From positions 124,001-188,000 of the forward strand of contig CAVZFD010000003.1 of NCBI GenBank assembly GCA_963774455.1: a DNA stretch of 64,000 nt, in the 5' to 3' direction. A program made the position numbers and the translations under genes. Below are positions 7,856 through 16,201 of the stretch, piece by piece. Under the pieces are notes generated by a model. That model saw nothing but the letters and a program-made list of their open reading frames with translations. It did not search any database and was not told where the DNA came from. The first letter of the stretch is position 1. Every line of letters begins with the position of its first letter. Source of the stretch: DATFVA01 sp963774455 (GTDB taxonomy: Bacteria; Bacteroidota; Ignavibacteria; Ignavibacteriales; Ignavibacteriaceae).

Positions 7856-9406
7856 ATGGCTGAAGTAAGACCAGATGAAATATCTGCCATATTAAGAAAA
7901 CAGTTATCAGGTTTTGAAAGTGAAATTGATATTTATGATGTAGGTACCGTTCTGCAGGTTGGCGATGGTATTGCAAGGGTATACGGTTTGTCTAATGTAA
8001 TGGCAAGTGAACTTGTAGAGTTCCCTAATGATGTTTTTGGAATGGTGCTTAACCTGGAGGAAGATAGTGTTGGATGCGTGCTGTTCGGCGAATCGACACT
8101 GGTAAAAGAAGGCGATACAGTTAAAAGGACAAAACGTGTTGCATCCTTACCTGTCGGTGATGAAATGTTGGGAAGAGTAATTACACCTCTGGGGATACCA
8201 ATTGACGGCAAAGGACCCATAAATACTAAAGCATACCTGCCTATTGAGAGGAAAGCTCTTGGTGTAATCCAGCGTCAGCCGGTGAAGGAACCCCTTCAGA
8301 CAGGTATTGCTGCTATTGATGCCATGATTCCTATCGGCAGGGGTCAGAGAGAATTAATTATTGGTGACCGACAGACCGGAAAAACAGCTGTTGCCGTGGA
8401 TGCCATCATAAATCAGAAGTTTACACATACGGAAGAATCGAAGAACCTTGGTATTAAACCCGTATACTGTATATATGTTGCTATAGGCCAGAAGAGTTCT
8501 ACTATTGCGCAGGTAGTCGCCAAGCTGCATGAACAGGGCGCTATGGGTTATACTACAGTTATCTCCGCTGCTGCCTCTGAACCTGCTCCGCTGCAGTTTA
8601 TAGCTCCTTACGCAGGAGCGAGTCTTGGAGAATACTTCCGGGATAACGGCCGTCATGCCCTTGTTATCTATGACGATCTTTCAAAACAGGCTGCCGCTTA
8701 TCGTGAACTTTCTCTGCTTTTGAGAAGACCCCCGGGACGTGAGGCATATCCCGGCGACGTTTTCTACCTGCACTCAAGGCTGCTTGAGAGGGCTTCCAAG
8801 CTCAATGATGACCTCGGCGGCGGTAGTCTTACTGCACTTCCGATTATTGAGACTCAGCAGGGCGACGTCTCAGCATATATTCCTACTAATGTAATTTCTA
8901 TTACTGACGGACAGATATACCTGGAATCAAATTTATTTAATGCCGGCGTTAGACCCGCAATCAATGTTGGTATATCGGTTTCTCGTGTGGGCGGAAATGC
9001 ACAGATTAAGGCAATGAAAAAAGTTGCAGGAACTCTTAAGCTTGAACTTGCTCAGTACCGGGAACTTGAGGCATTCGCAAAGTTTGGTTCAGATCTCGAT
9101 AAAGCTACACAGAGAACTCTTGCCCGTGGTTCCCGTCTTGTAGAGCTTCTGAAACAAGGACAATATTCACCGGTTCCGATAGAACGTCAGGTAGTCAGTA
9201 TATTCCTTGGTACAAACGGAATCCTTGATGATATACCGGTTGCTGATCTAAAAAGATTTGAAAAAGAGATCCTTGAATTTATCGAGGTTAAATACAATCA
9301 GATATTTGAGTCGATTAAGAAAGAAAAACAGCTTTCTGATTCAACTACAGAGGATATCAGGAAAGCTGCTGAAGAATTTAAGGCAGTATTTAAAACTAAC
9401 GCTTAA
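7856..9406 (+). CDS. atpA: F0F1 ATP synthase subunit alpha
   Basis: A 516-residue protein of standard length. The Walker A loop GDRQTGKTAV lies near residues 170-179 and the alpha/beta signature PAINVGISVSRVGG near residues 365-378. The N-terminal beta-barrel and C-terminal helical domain are complete. Alpha subunits bind but do not hydrolyse nucleotide and alternate with beta in the F1 hexamer. A ribosome binding site AAGGAAC precedes the ATG. The partner beta and epsilon genes are not in this window. Confidence 0.97.
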   Translation: MAEVRPDEISAILRKQLSGFESEIDIYDVGTVLQVGDGIARVYGLSNVMASELVEFPNDVFGMVLNLEEDSVGCVLFGESTLVKEGDTVKRTKRVASLPVGDEMLGRVITPLGIPIDGKGPINTKAYLPIERKALGVIQRQPVKEPLQTGIAAIDAMIPIGRGQRELIIGDRQTGKTAVAVDAIINQKFTHTEESKNLGIKPVYCIYVAIGQKSSTIAQVVAKLHEQGAMGYTTVISAAASEPAPLQFIAPYAGASLGEYFRDNGRHALVIYDDLSKQAAAYRELSLLLRRPPGREAYPGDVFYLHSRLLERASKLNDDLGGGSLTALPIIETQQGDVSAYIPTNVISITDGQIYLESNLFNAGVRPAINVGISVSRVGGNAQIKAMKKVAGTLKLELAQYRELEAFAKFGSDLDKATQRTLARGSRLVELLKQGQYSPVPIERQVVSIFLGTNGILDDIPVADLKRFEKEILEFIEVKYNQIFESIKKEKQLSDSTTEDIRKAAEEFKAVFKTNA

Positions 9407-9408
9407 TA

Positions 9409-10287
9409 ATGGCTACACTACGTGACATAAAAAACAGGATTAAAGGCGTTCAGAATACCCAGCAGATTACCAAGGCCATGAAGATGGTTGCTGCTGCCAG
9501 GCTCAGAAGGGCTCAGGAAAATATTATTAACGCCAGGCCCTATGCAAGGAAAATTGCTGAGATGCTTTCTCACCTTATCACAGATGAGGATATTGCAGAG
9601 AATCCGTTTATTCATCAGAGAGAAATCAAAAATGTAGGCATTGTTATAGTTACGGCCGACAGGGGATTATGCGGCGCATTTAATACAAATATTATCAGGG
9701 AAACGTCCAGAATAATCAATGAAGAATACGCCGGAAGTCCGATTAAAACTCATCTTTTCTGTGTAGGCAAAAAAGGTTTTGAATTCTTTTCCAAGAGAGA
9801 TTATGATGTTGCCGGAAAACAGACCGGCCTTTTTTCCTCATTATCCTATGTAGATGCCCTTAACATTACAAGTGAGCTTATAGAGGTTTTCCTAAATGGT
9901 ACCTTTGACAAGATCATAATAGTTTATAACGAATTTAAATCAATTATTCAGCAGAAGATTGTAACCGAACAATTTCTACCTATTCCGATCGGAAAGGATT
10001 CTGAGGAAGAAAAGAAAAATCAGCCTTATTATATATTCGAACCCGATCAGAAAGGAATCTTCAATTATCTTCTTCCTAAACACTTAAAAGCCCAGATGTG
10101 GCGTATCCTCCTTGAATCAAATGCTGCCGAGTTAGGTGCAAAAATGACCGCAATGGACAATGCAACCACTAACGCTAAAGAGCTTATAAGAACGCTTCAG
10201 GTTAAATATAATAAGGAAAGACAGGCAGCCATCACTAAAGAAATCCTTGAAATCGTCTCCGGAGCAAATGCATTAAAAGATTCTTAG
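9409..10287 (+). CDS. atpG: F0F1 ATP synthase subunit gamma
   Basis: A 292-residue central rotor subunit. The N-terminal helix ATLRDIKNRIKGVQNTQQIT and the C-terminal AMDNATTNAKELIRTL plus NKERQAAITKEILEIVSGA are the two signature coiled-coil regions. A Rossmann-like middle domain lies between them. It starts 2 nt after the atpA stop. It is the last atp gene here: ffh follows, not atpD/atpC, so the F1 beta and epsilon genes must be at another locus, as is usual in Chlorobi and Bacteroidetes. Confidence 0.96.
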   Translation: MATLRDIKNRIKGVQNTQQITKAMKMVAAARLRRAQENIINARPYARKIAEMLSHLITDEDIAENPFIHQREIKNVGIVIVTADRGLCGAFNTNIIRETSRIINEEYAGSPIKTHLFCVGKKGFEFFSKRDYDVAGKQTGLFSSLSYVDALNITSELIEVFLNGTFDKIIIVYNEFKSIIQQKIVTEQFLPIPIGKDSEEEKKNQPYYIFEPDQKGIFNYLLPKHLKAQMWRILLESNAAELGAKMTAMDNATTNAKELIRTLQVKYNKERQAAITKEILEIVSGANALKDS

Positions 10288-10331
10288 ATACATTAAGAGA
10301 CAGCGAAAGAGTTATTAAATACTGAGACACT

Positions 10332-11657
10332 ATGTTTGAAGACCTTCAGCAAAAGTTAGAATCTTCCCTTAAAAAAATAAGGGGACAAGGAAAATTAACT
10401 GAGAAGAATATTTCAGATACCCTGAGGGAAGTACGCAGGGTTCTTCTGGATGCTGACGTTAATTACCGGGTTGCAAAAGAATTCATTGAGAATGTTTCTC
10501 TGAAGGCACTCGGTAAGGAAGTTATCAATTCTATTACCCCGGGACAGTTAATCACAAAAATTATTCATGATGAGCTCACTGCTCTCCTGGGAAACAGCAG
10601 CACAGAAATCAGACTTAACGGTTCTGGAATTACAACAATTCTTATAGTAGGTCTGCAGGGTTCAGGTAAAACTACCTTCACCGGTAAACTGGCTAAAAGA
10701 CTGAAAGAAATGAACCGCAGGGTTCTCCTGGCTGCAGCGGATGTGTATAGACCCGCTGCGATTGATCAGTTAAAAACTCTTGGCGAACAGATCGGGGTCC
10801 CTGTCTTTTCACTGGATGAAAAGAATGCAAAAAAGACAGCTGTTGATGCTCTCAGCTTTGCAAAAGAAAAAAATTATGATACTCTAGTGGTGGATACAGC
10901 CGGCCGTCTTCACGTGGATGAAGAAATGATGACGGAAGTGGCTGATATAAAAAATCTGGTAAAACCGACTGAAACCCTTTTTGTAGTCGATTCTATGACC
11001 GGGCAGGATGCAGTAAATTCTGCAAGGGCATTTAACGAAAAAGTAAATTTTGACGGTATTGTTCTTACAAAATTAGACGGAGATGCCCGTGGTGGAGCAG
11101 CTCTCTCCATCAGGCAGGTAGTTGGAAAACCTATCAAATTCATCAGTAATGGTGAGAAATTAACAGATCTGGAGATTTTCTACCCCGACAGGCTGGCTTC
11201 AAGGATTTTAGGACGGGGAGACGTTGTTTCACTTGTAGAAAAGGCCCAGCAGAGCTTTGATGAGAATGAAGCCGAACGTCTTGAAGAGAAATTAAAGAAA
11301 AATAAATTTGATTTTGACGATTTTCTTAAGCAAATTAAAGCAATTAAGAAAATGGGTTCTTTATCTTCTCTGTTGGGAATGATTCCGGGACTCGGTTCCC
11401 AAATAAAGAATGCCAATATTGACGATAAAGCGCTCGTAAAAGTTGAGGCAATAATCCAGTCAATGACACTTGAGGAACGTTCAGCCCCTAAGATATTGAA
11501 CGGTAATCGGCGTAAGAGAATTGCTCGTGGAAGCGGAACATCAATACAGGATGTAAACCGGCTAATTAAACAATTTGCAGAAATGCAGAAGATGATGGGC
11601 CAGATGGCAAGAAAAGGATTCGGAGGCGCATCATCTTTAAGGAATTTAAAATTCTAA
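10332..11657 (+). CDS. ffh: Signal recognition particle protein Ffh (SRP54 GTPase)
   Basis: A 441-residue protein with N, G and M domains in order. G-domain motifs are GLQGSGKTTF (G1, about 107-116), DTAGRLHVD (G3), TKLDGDARGG (G4) and the closing ISNGEKLTDLEIFYPDRLASRILG. The C-terminal methionine-rich M domain (about 325-430, with MGSLSSLLGMIPGLG and MQKMMGQMARKGF) binds 4.5S RNA and signal sequences. Ffh delivers nascent membrane proteins to FtsY. The following gene is rpsP, a widespread arrangement. Confidence 0.97.
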   Translation: MFEDLQQKLESSLKKIRGQGKLTEKNISDTLREVRRVLLDADVNYRVAKEFIENVSLKALGKEVINSITPGQLITKIIHDELTALLGNSSTEIRLNGSGITTILIVGLQGSGKTTFTGKLAKRLKEMNRRVLLAAADVYRPAAIDQLKTLGEQIGVPVFSLDEKNAKKTAVDALSFAKEKNYDTLVVDTAGRLHVDEEMMTEVADIKNLVKPTETLFVVDSMTGQDAVNSARAFNEKVNFDGIVLTKLDGDARGGAALSIRQVVGKPIKFISNGEKLTDLEIFYPDRLASRILGRGDVVSLVEKAQQSFDENEAERLEEKLKKNKFDFDDFLKQIKAIKKMGSLSSLLGMIPGLGSQIKNANIDDKALVKVEAIIQSMTLEERSAPKILNGNRRKRIARGSGTSIQDVNRLIKQFAEMQKMMGQMARKGFGGASSLRNLKF

Positions 11658-11688
11658 AGAAAAGTGACTAATTCAGGAGGTTATAAAC

Positions 11689-12207
11689 TTGGCAGTTAAG
11701 TTAAGATTAAGACGTATGGGAAAGAAAAAACAGCCTATATATAAGGTTGTTGTCGCCGATTCCAGATCCCCGAGAGACGGAAAGTTCCTGGAATCAATTG
11801 GCTTGTATAATCCATTGACAAAACCCCATACAATCGATATTAAAGAAGACAGAGCATTGTACTGGCTTGATAAAGGTGCACAGCCTACAAATACTGTAAA
11901 AAGCTTGTTAAGACAAAGAGGTATTACTCTTAAAAGAGAATTAATCCGTAAAGGTCTTTCTGAAGATAAGATTCAGTCTGAACTGGAACAGTGGACTAAA
12001 ATGCAGGAAGCGAAACAGACAAGCAGGAATCAGGGAAAGAAAAGTATTGTGAAGACGGAAGAAGCAAATGTGGAAACCAATACTGCAAAGTCCGAAGGTA
12101 AGAATGTTGCTCCGGAAAAGAACACGGAAAAGGAAGTTGAAACTGAAAAAAGTACGGCAGAAGTAAAGGGCGCTGCTTCTGAAGAAAACACAGAGGAAAA
12201 AGAGTAA
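11689..12207 (+). CDS. rpsP: 30S ribosomal protein S16 with acidic/lysine-rich C-terminal extension
   Basis: A 172-residue protein with a TTG start supported by a perfect AGGAGG at 11675-11680, eight bases upstream. Residues 1-80 are the canonical S16 fold (VKLRLRRMGKKKQPIYKVVV, then DGKFLESIGLYNP). From about residue 105 to the end is a low-complexity Glu/Lys/Thr/Ala tail absent from short S16 proteins but common in Bacteroidota and relatives. It binds 16S rRNA during 30S assembly. It forms an operon with khpA, rimM, trmD and rplS. Confidence 0.95.
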   Translation: MAVKLRLRRMGKKKQPIYKVVVADSRSPRDGKFLESIGLYNPLTKPHTIDIKEDRALYWLDKGAQPTNTVKSLLRQRGITLKRELIRKGLSEDKIQSELEQWTKMQEAKQTSRNQGKKSIVKTEEANVETNTAKSEGKNVAPEKNTEKEVETEKSTAEVKGAASEENTEEKE

Positions 12208-12278
12208 TCTTTAACTGAAGTTTTTCAACTGTACGTTATTCATAAGCTCCCGTGCTTTAATATAGGAGGCTTCTTTCT

Positions 12279-12512
12279 ATGAAAGAATTCATCGAGTATA
12301 TCGCAAAACACCTGGTCGATAATCCGGAAAATGTCTCTGTTGATGAGAAGGCTCCGGAAGAGAATAAACTTGTTCTTTCTCTCAAAGTCCAGGCGGAAGA
12401 TGTAGGTAAGGTGATAGGGAAACAGGGCAAAACTGCCCAGGCAATGAGAACACTTCTTACTGCAATTGCTGCCAAGGAAGGTAAGCGGGCGATTCTTGAA
12501 ATTCTTGATTAG
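12279..12512 (+). CDS. khpA: KH-domain RNA-binding protein (KhpA/YlqC family)
   Basis: A 77-residue single KH domain with the GxxG loop as GKQG in DVGKVIGKQGKTAQAMRTLL. AGGAGG at 12264-12269 sits nine bases before the ATG. KhpA proteins bind RNA, often with KhpB/EloR, and affect cell division and envelope growth in Gram-positive bacteria; the role here is not known. The position between rpsP and rimM is the conserved one. Confidence 0.93.
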   Translation: MKEFIEYIAKHLVDNPENVSVDEKAPEENKLVLSLKVQAEDVGKVIGKQGKTAQAMRTLLTAIAAKEGKRAILEILD

Positions 12513-12523
12513 TTCTCTGTCAG

Positions 12524-13039
12524 GTGAGTGATTTTTTTTTGATCGCCAGGATAACTTCAGTTGCTGATAAAACGGGATTTGTGAAGATTTATTCTTACTC
12601 CGACTTTCCTGAGCGATTTTTTTCACTCCGCGAAGTATATATAGATTTCTTTGATAGCAAGAAGAAGTTTATTGTTGAAGATGTTAAAAAAAATAGAAAT
12701 GATTTCTTTCTTAAGTTCAGAAATTTTGAATCAGACAGAGATACAAAAATTTTGCTTGATAAAGAAATCTACGTTGACGAGAAAGATGCGGTTGAGCTTC
12801 CTGAGAAAGTATTTTTTATCCACGACCTTCTGGATAGTAAAGTTTTCAGGAATGGGAAGTTATTTGGTATAATCAAAGATGTTCTGTCGTATCCGGCGAA
12901 TGATGTTTACGTTATAAAAACCGGGAACGGCGGAGAGATTCTTTTACCGGCGCTCTCGGAACTTATTGAGAGTTTTAATCCTGAAAATAAGGTTATGGTC
13001 CTGAAGCCGGGAGATAGTTTCTATGAAGATGAGGATTGA
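12524..13039 (+). CDS. rimM: 16S rRNA processing protein RimM
   Basis: A 171-residue protein. The best start is GTG 12524 (SDFFLIARITSV...GFVKIYSYSDFPERF), which matches the RimM N-terminal barrel; the Shine-Dalgarno signal is weak. The C-terminal PRC-like barrel is seen in LFGIIKDVLSYPANDVYVIK and GEILLPALSELIESFNPENK. RimM binds S19 and matures the 3' domain of 16S rRNA. Sequence is divergent for the family, but context between khpA and trmD is decisive. The last 17 nt overlap trmD. Confidence 0.9.
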   Translation: MSDFFLIARITSVADKTGFVKIYSYSDFPERFFSLREVYIDFFDSKKKFIVEDVKKNRNDFFLKFRNFESDRDTKILLDKEIYVDEKDAVELPEKVFFIHDLLDSKVFRNGKLFGIIKDVLSYPANDVYVIKTGNGGEILLPALSELIESFNPENKVMVLKPGDSFYEDED

Positions 13040-13703
13040 CATAATTTCAGCCGTGCCGGAAATTTTTAAGGGTCCTCTTGAAACCAGTATTCTTAAAAGA
13101 GCACAGAATAAGAACAAGGTTGAGATATTTGTTCATAACCTAAGGGATTATGCTTTTAATAAGCATAGACAGATTGATGATAAACCGTTCGGCGGGGGTG
13201 CCGGAATGGTGCTTAAACCTGAACCGTTCTTTGAATGTATTGAAAAGCTGCAGCAGAACTGTAAATATGATCATATAATATTTACCTCCCCCCGGGGAAG
13301 AATATTTGATCAGAAATCTGCAAACAGGCTGTCGCTTGCAAAAAACCTGATGATAGTTGCGGGACATTATAAAGATATTGATGACCGCGTAAGGGAAAAA
13401 TTCGCAACAGAAGAAATATCTGTGGGGAATTTTGTCCTTACAGGCGGTGAACTTCCTGCACTTATGATCGTTGATGCAGTCATACGCCTGATTCCGGGTG
13501 TTCTTAATGACAGCGAATCGGCCCTTAATGATTCATTTCAGGATGGTGAAAAGATTGAAGCCCCATCATATACAAGGCCGGCAGAATACCAGGGTATGAA
13601 GGTTCCCGAAGTTCTGCTCTCAGGGAATGATAAAGAGATAAGAAACTGGAAGGAAGAACAGTCAAAAAATTTAACTGAGAAGTGGAAAAATTTTAATAAT
13701 TAG
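13023..13703 (+). CDS. trmD: tRNA (guanine-N1)-methyltransferase TrmD
   Basis: A 226-residue SPOUT enzyme that makes m1G37 from S-adenosylmethionine, preventing frameshifting. Signature parts are RQIDDKPFGGGAGMVLKPEP and the trefoil-knot SAM site VGNFVLTGGELPALMIVDAV. The start overlaps rimM by 17 nt; ATG 13029 is an equally good alternative start two codons later (MRIDIISAVPEIF). Length is normal. Confidence 0.96.
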   Translation: MKMRIDIISAVPEIFKGPLETSILKRAQNKNKVEIFVHNLRDYAFNKHRQIDDKPFGGGAGMVLKPEPFFECIEKLQQNCKYDHIIFTSPRGRIFDQKSANRLSLAKNLMIVAGHYKDIDDRVREKFATEEISVGNFVLTGGELPALMIVDAVIRLIPGVLNDSESALNDSFQDGEKIEAPSYTRPAEYQGMKVPEVLLSGNDKEIRNWKEEQSKNLTEKWKNFNN

Positions 13704-13714
13704 CGGAGAAACAA

Positions 13715-14059
13715 ATGATTGACGTAAATAATGTATTACCAGAACAAAATAAAACAGACTTTCCGGGATTTAGTTCCGGCGACCACATACGTGTTCACGT
13801 ACGTGTCGTTGAAGGTGATAAAGAAAGAATTCAGCCGTTCGAAGGTGATGTAATAAGCATCCGCGGTGCAGGTGCAAATAAAACATTCACCGTCAGGAAA
13901 ATATCAAGCGGTGTGGGTGTTGAGAGAATATTCCCTTATAACTCGCCTAAGATTACTAAAATCGAATTGCTGAAACAAGGTGATGTCAGAAGGGCAAAAC
14001 TTTATTACCTCAGGAATCTTTCAGGTAAAGCAGCCAGAATCAAATCTAAAGAATCCTGA
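13715..14059 (+). CDS. rplS: 50S ribosomal protein L19
   Basis: A 114-residue protein with the L19 pattern: FSSGDHIRVHVRVVEGDKER, then FEGDVISIRGAGANKTFTVR and the closing RRAKLYYLRNLSGKAARIK. L19 lies at the 30S-50S interface. CGGAGAAAC just upstream of ATG 13715 serves as the ribosome binding site. It ends the ffh-rpsP-khpA-rimM-trmD-rplS run and is followed by a strong terminator. Confidence 0.97.
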   Translation: MIDVNNVLPEQNKTDFPGFSSGDHIRVHVRVVEGDKERIQPFEGDVISIRGAGANKTFTVRKISSGVGVERIFPYNSPKITKIELLKQGDVRRAKLYYLRNLSGKAARIKSKES

Positions 14060-14079
14060 TTTCAGGTATTTTAATATAT

Positions 14080-14108
14080 AGCCCCGATAAAACGGGGCTT
14101 TTTCTTTT
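14080..14108 (+). terminator. Rho-independent terminator after rplS
   Basis: Arms AGCCCCG (14080-14086) and CGGGGCT (14093-14099) form a 7-bp GC-rich stem with a six-base loop, followed by a T-rich tail TTTTTCTTTT. It lies 20 nt after the rplS stop and closes the ribosomal/SRP operon. Confidence 0.92.
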
Positions 14109-14113
14109 AAATT

Positions 14114-14878
14114 ATGAACATACTGCTTCCGGAAAATATTTTTACATCAGTTATTGCCCTGAACCTGCCTGAAGAGTTGAAGCACACCCTGAAGTTTCTT
14201 CCCGACTCTTCCTTAAGTGCATCCCTCGAAAAGGATAAGACGGCAGCTGCATTGATTCCTGCTATGGATGTGGTAAACCACCGGGAACTCTTCGTTTCGC
14301 GCAAATACGGAATTTCATTCGAAGGCTCGCTCTGTAATACATATATATATTTTGCAAAAAATAAGTCACTTCAGACCCTAAACGTAGCAGGTGACGTTTC
14401 TACTTCGGAAGTAATATTAAGTAAACTATTATTTAAGGAGTTATATAACGCAGATATCGAGGTAGCCCTCTCAGCGTCCTTTAACCGGGATACCAGTAAT
14501 CTTGTTCTGGCAGGCAAACAAAATTTTTATGAGGACAGGCTCTTTGACGGAATAAGTTTTTCGGAGGAGATGATTGAATTACTCTCGCTGCCTTATGTTA
14601 ATTTTGTCCTGGCATCAGCTGATGAAGAACGGGTGAAAGAACTGGAACCTCTGCTCCTTGAGAGAATACCGGATGTATATGAAAATTTTGATAGATCGGA
14701 ACAGTATTTTTCCTTTTCTGAAGAGACGGTGAAGTACATTAAACATAATATATCCTCCCTGGTACTTGAATTCGGTGAGCAGGATATTGAAGCATTCACC
14801 CAGCTTATTATGCTCCCTTATTTTCACGGTATGACAAAAGAAATTATAGAACCAAAGTTTGCCGGAACAGCTGGATAG
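14114..14878 (+). CDS. MqnA-like periplasmic-binding-fold protein, function uncertain
   Basis: A 254-residue protein. The order of motifs resembles the MqnA/menaquinone-biosynthesis (futalosine pathway) family of two-lobed binding-protein folds: an early ALIPAMDVVNHRELFV, then ISFEGSLCNTYIYFAK, a TSTSEVIL-like loop (VSTSEVILSKLLF), and a C-terminal helix YIKHNISSLVLEFGEQDIEA. MqnA dehydrates chorismate to 3-enolpyruvyl-benzoate. Similarity is moderate by eye, and no other mqn gene is nearby, so a non-enzymatic relative cannot be excluded. The gene begins right after the rplS terminator and must have its own promoter or read-through; it converges on serA. Confidence 0.4.
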   Translation: MNILLPENIFTSVIALNLPEELKHTLKFLPDSSLSASLEKDKTAAALIPAMDVVNHRELFVSRKYGISFEGSLCNTYIYFAKNKSLQTLNVAGDVSTSEVILSKLLFKELYNADIEVALSASFNRDTSNLVLAGKQNFYEDRLFDGISFSEEMIELLSLPYVNFVLASADEERVKELEPLLLERIPDVYENFDRSEQYFSFSEETVKYIKHNISSLVLEFGEQDIEAFTQLIMLPYFHGMTKEIIEPKFAGTAG

Positions 14879-14884
14879 CGAAAG

Positions 14885-14964
14885 AAGGCTGTCTCAAATG
14901 TCCTAATTTTGCCGCACTGAATCGGTTCAAAGTATGACAACAAAACTTTTTCTAAGACAGCCTT
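14885..14964. repeat. 10-bp inverted repeat between convergent genes (bidirectional terminator or MITE remnant)
   Basis: AAGGCTGTCT at 14885-14894 and its exact reverse complement AGACAGCCTT at 14955-14964 enclose 60 bases. The position between two convergent genes (ends at 14878 and 14972) suits a transcription end for both. The termini GGCTGTCT...AGACAGCC also resemble ends of some transposon families, and no target duplication is evident, so a small non-autonomous element is an alternative. Confidence 0.5.
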
Positions 14965-14971
14965 TTGCAGA

Positions 14972-16162
14972 TTAAAGTGCAACGTGAGAAATACTTAATA
15001 CATCAGGATTTTCCTGCATAGCTTTTAGCTTTTCTGCAGAAACAGGCGATTTTAACTTCATAGTACAGCTGGCAGCTATACCTCCCTGGAAAATTACATT
15101 CTCTATTTCTTCAATATTGATATTCCCTTCCCTGATTACATCGAGTATGGAAGCCAGAACTCCAGGTTTATCGAAGTGTTTTACTACGAGCTGATATTTA
15201 GCATCAGTAATCTTTGCACGATTAATCCAATGGGCGATAAGTCCGCTTGTCGTGTAATCCTTAACGATCCTCACGGTTTCCTCTGCAACCGCATTCTGGG
15301 CCTGTTCTGTCGACGCCCCGATATGGTGAGTGACATAAACATTAGGATTATCCCTGAGAATTGAATTAACTTCCCCGGATTTTGATTCCGGCTCACCTTT
15401 AAAAACATCGAGGGCTGCTCTTATATTCTTTTCTTTAATCGCTTCGAGCAGATCTTCTTCAACTATTATATCAGGCCTTGATGTATTGATCATCAAAGCA
15501 CCATCCTTCATAAAAGAGAACATTTTTTTATTAAACAGTCCTTTCGTTTCAGGCGTTGAAGGAAGATGAATAGTAATAATATCGCAGAGCGGGAGCAGCT
15601 GATCCATTTCGGAGAAATCCTTGATCTGAACACCTTCTATCCTTGAAATATCTTTGCCATATACATTCATCTCAAACGCAAGAGCTCTTTTTGCAACCTC
15701 TTTACCGATTGCCCCGACACCGATAATTCCAAGCGTCTTTCCTTTCAATCCCTCAGCTTTAGAATATTCACCTTTATTCCAAACACCCTTCCTGAAGTCG
15801 GCTACGTTGTCAGGAATTCGTCTATCAAGCGAGATCATCAGACCAATAGCGAGCTCTGCAACGGCGACTGAATTCATGCCGGGACAGTTAGCGACATAGA
15901 TGCCTTTTTTGTTCGCGGTAGATATATCGATATTGTTAACACCGGCTCCTGCGCGAATAATAAGATTAAGGGTCTTGCTGTTATTAATGGTATCTGCGTT
16001 AACAATAGTAGAACGGACAATCAGTATATCGACTTCTTTTGCAGCCTCGGGAAGATCTTTTTCACCAAGCTTCGGTGAATAAATTACCTCGAGGTTCATT
16101 TCTTTAAGCTGCTTTACATACTGATCGGGGAATTTATCTGCTATAAGTACTTTAACTTTCAT
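14972..16162 (-). CDS. serA: D-3-phosphoglycerate dehydrogenase with C-terminal ACT domain
   Basis: A 396-residue 2-hydroxyacid dehydrogenase. The NAD-binding loop GIIGVGAIGKEVAKRAL lies at about 145-162. Catalytic residues appear in INTSRPDIIVEE (Arg), DVFKGEPE (Glu) and THHIGASTEQAQ (His). Residues about 325-396 form an ACT domain (FDKPGVLASILDVIREGNIN), the serine-sensing module of type II-like SerA. It oxidises 3-phosphoglycerate in the first step of serine synthesis. No serB or serC is adjacent. It is transcribed downstream of hutU in the same direction. Confidence 0.88.
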   Translation of the reverse strand: MKVKVLIADKFPDQYVKQLKEMNLEVIYSPKLGEKDLPEAAKEVDILIVRSTIVNADTINNSKTLNLIIRAGAGVNNIDISTANKKGIYVANCPGMNSVAVAELAIGLMISLDRRIPDNVADFRKGVWNKGEYSKAEGLKGKTLGIIGVGAIGKEVAKRALAFEMNVYGKDISRIEGVQIKDFSEMDQLLPLCDIITIHLPSTPETKGLFNKKMFSFMKDGALMINTSRPDIIVEEDLLEAIKEKNIRAALDVFKGEPESKSGEVNSILRDNPNVYVTHHIGASTEQAQNAVAEETVRIVKDYTTSGLIAHWINRAKITDAKYQLVVKHFDKPGVLASILDVIREGNINIEEIENVIFQGGIAASCTMKLKSPVSAEKLKAMQENPDVLSISHVAL

Positions 16163-16201
16163 TGTTACTCCATTTCTGGTTTAATTAAATCATTCTTCAA
16201 A

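Noticed and set aside
15176..15899. Small plus-strand open frames inside serA and similar opposite-strand frames in other genes
   Set aside because: They are antisense to well-supported genes and show no domain, ribosome binding site or independent support.
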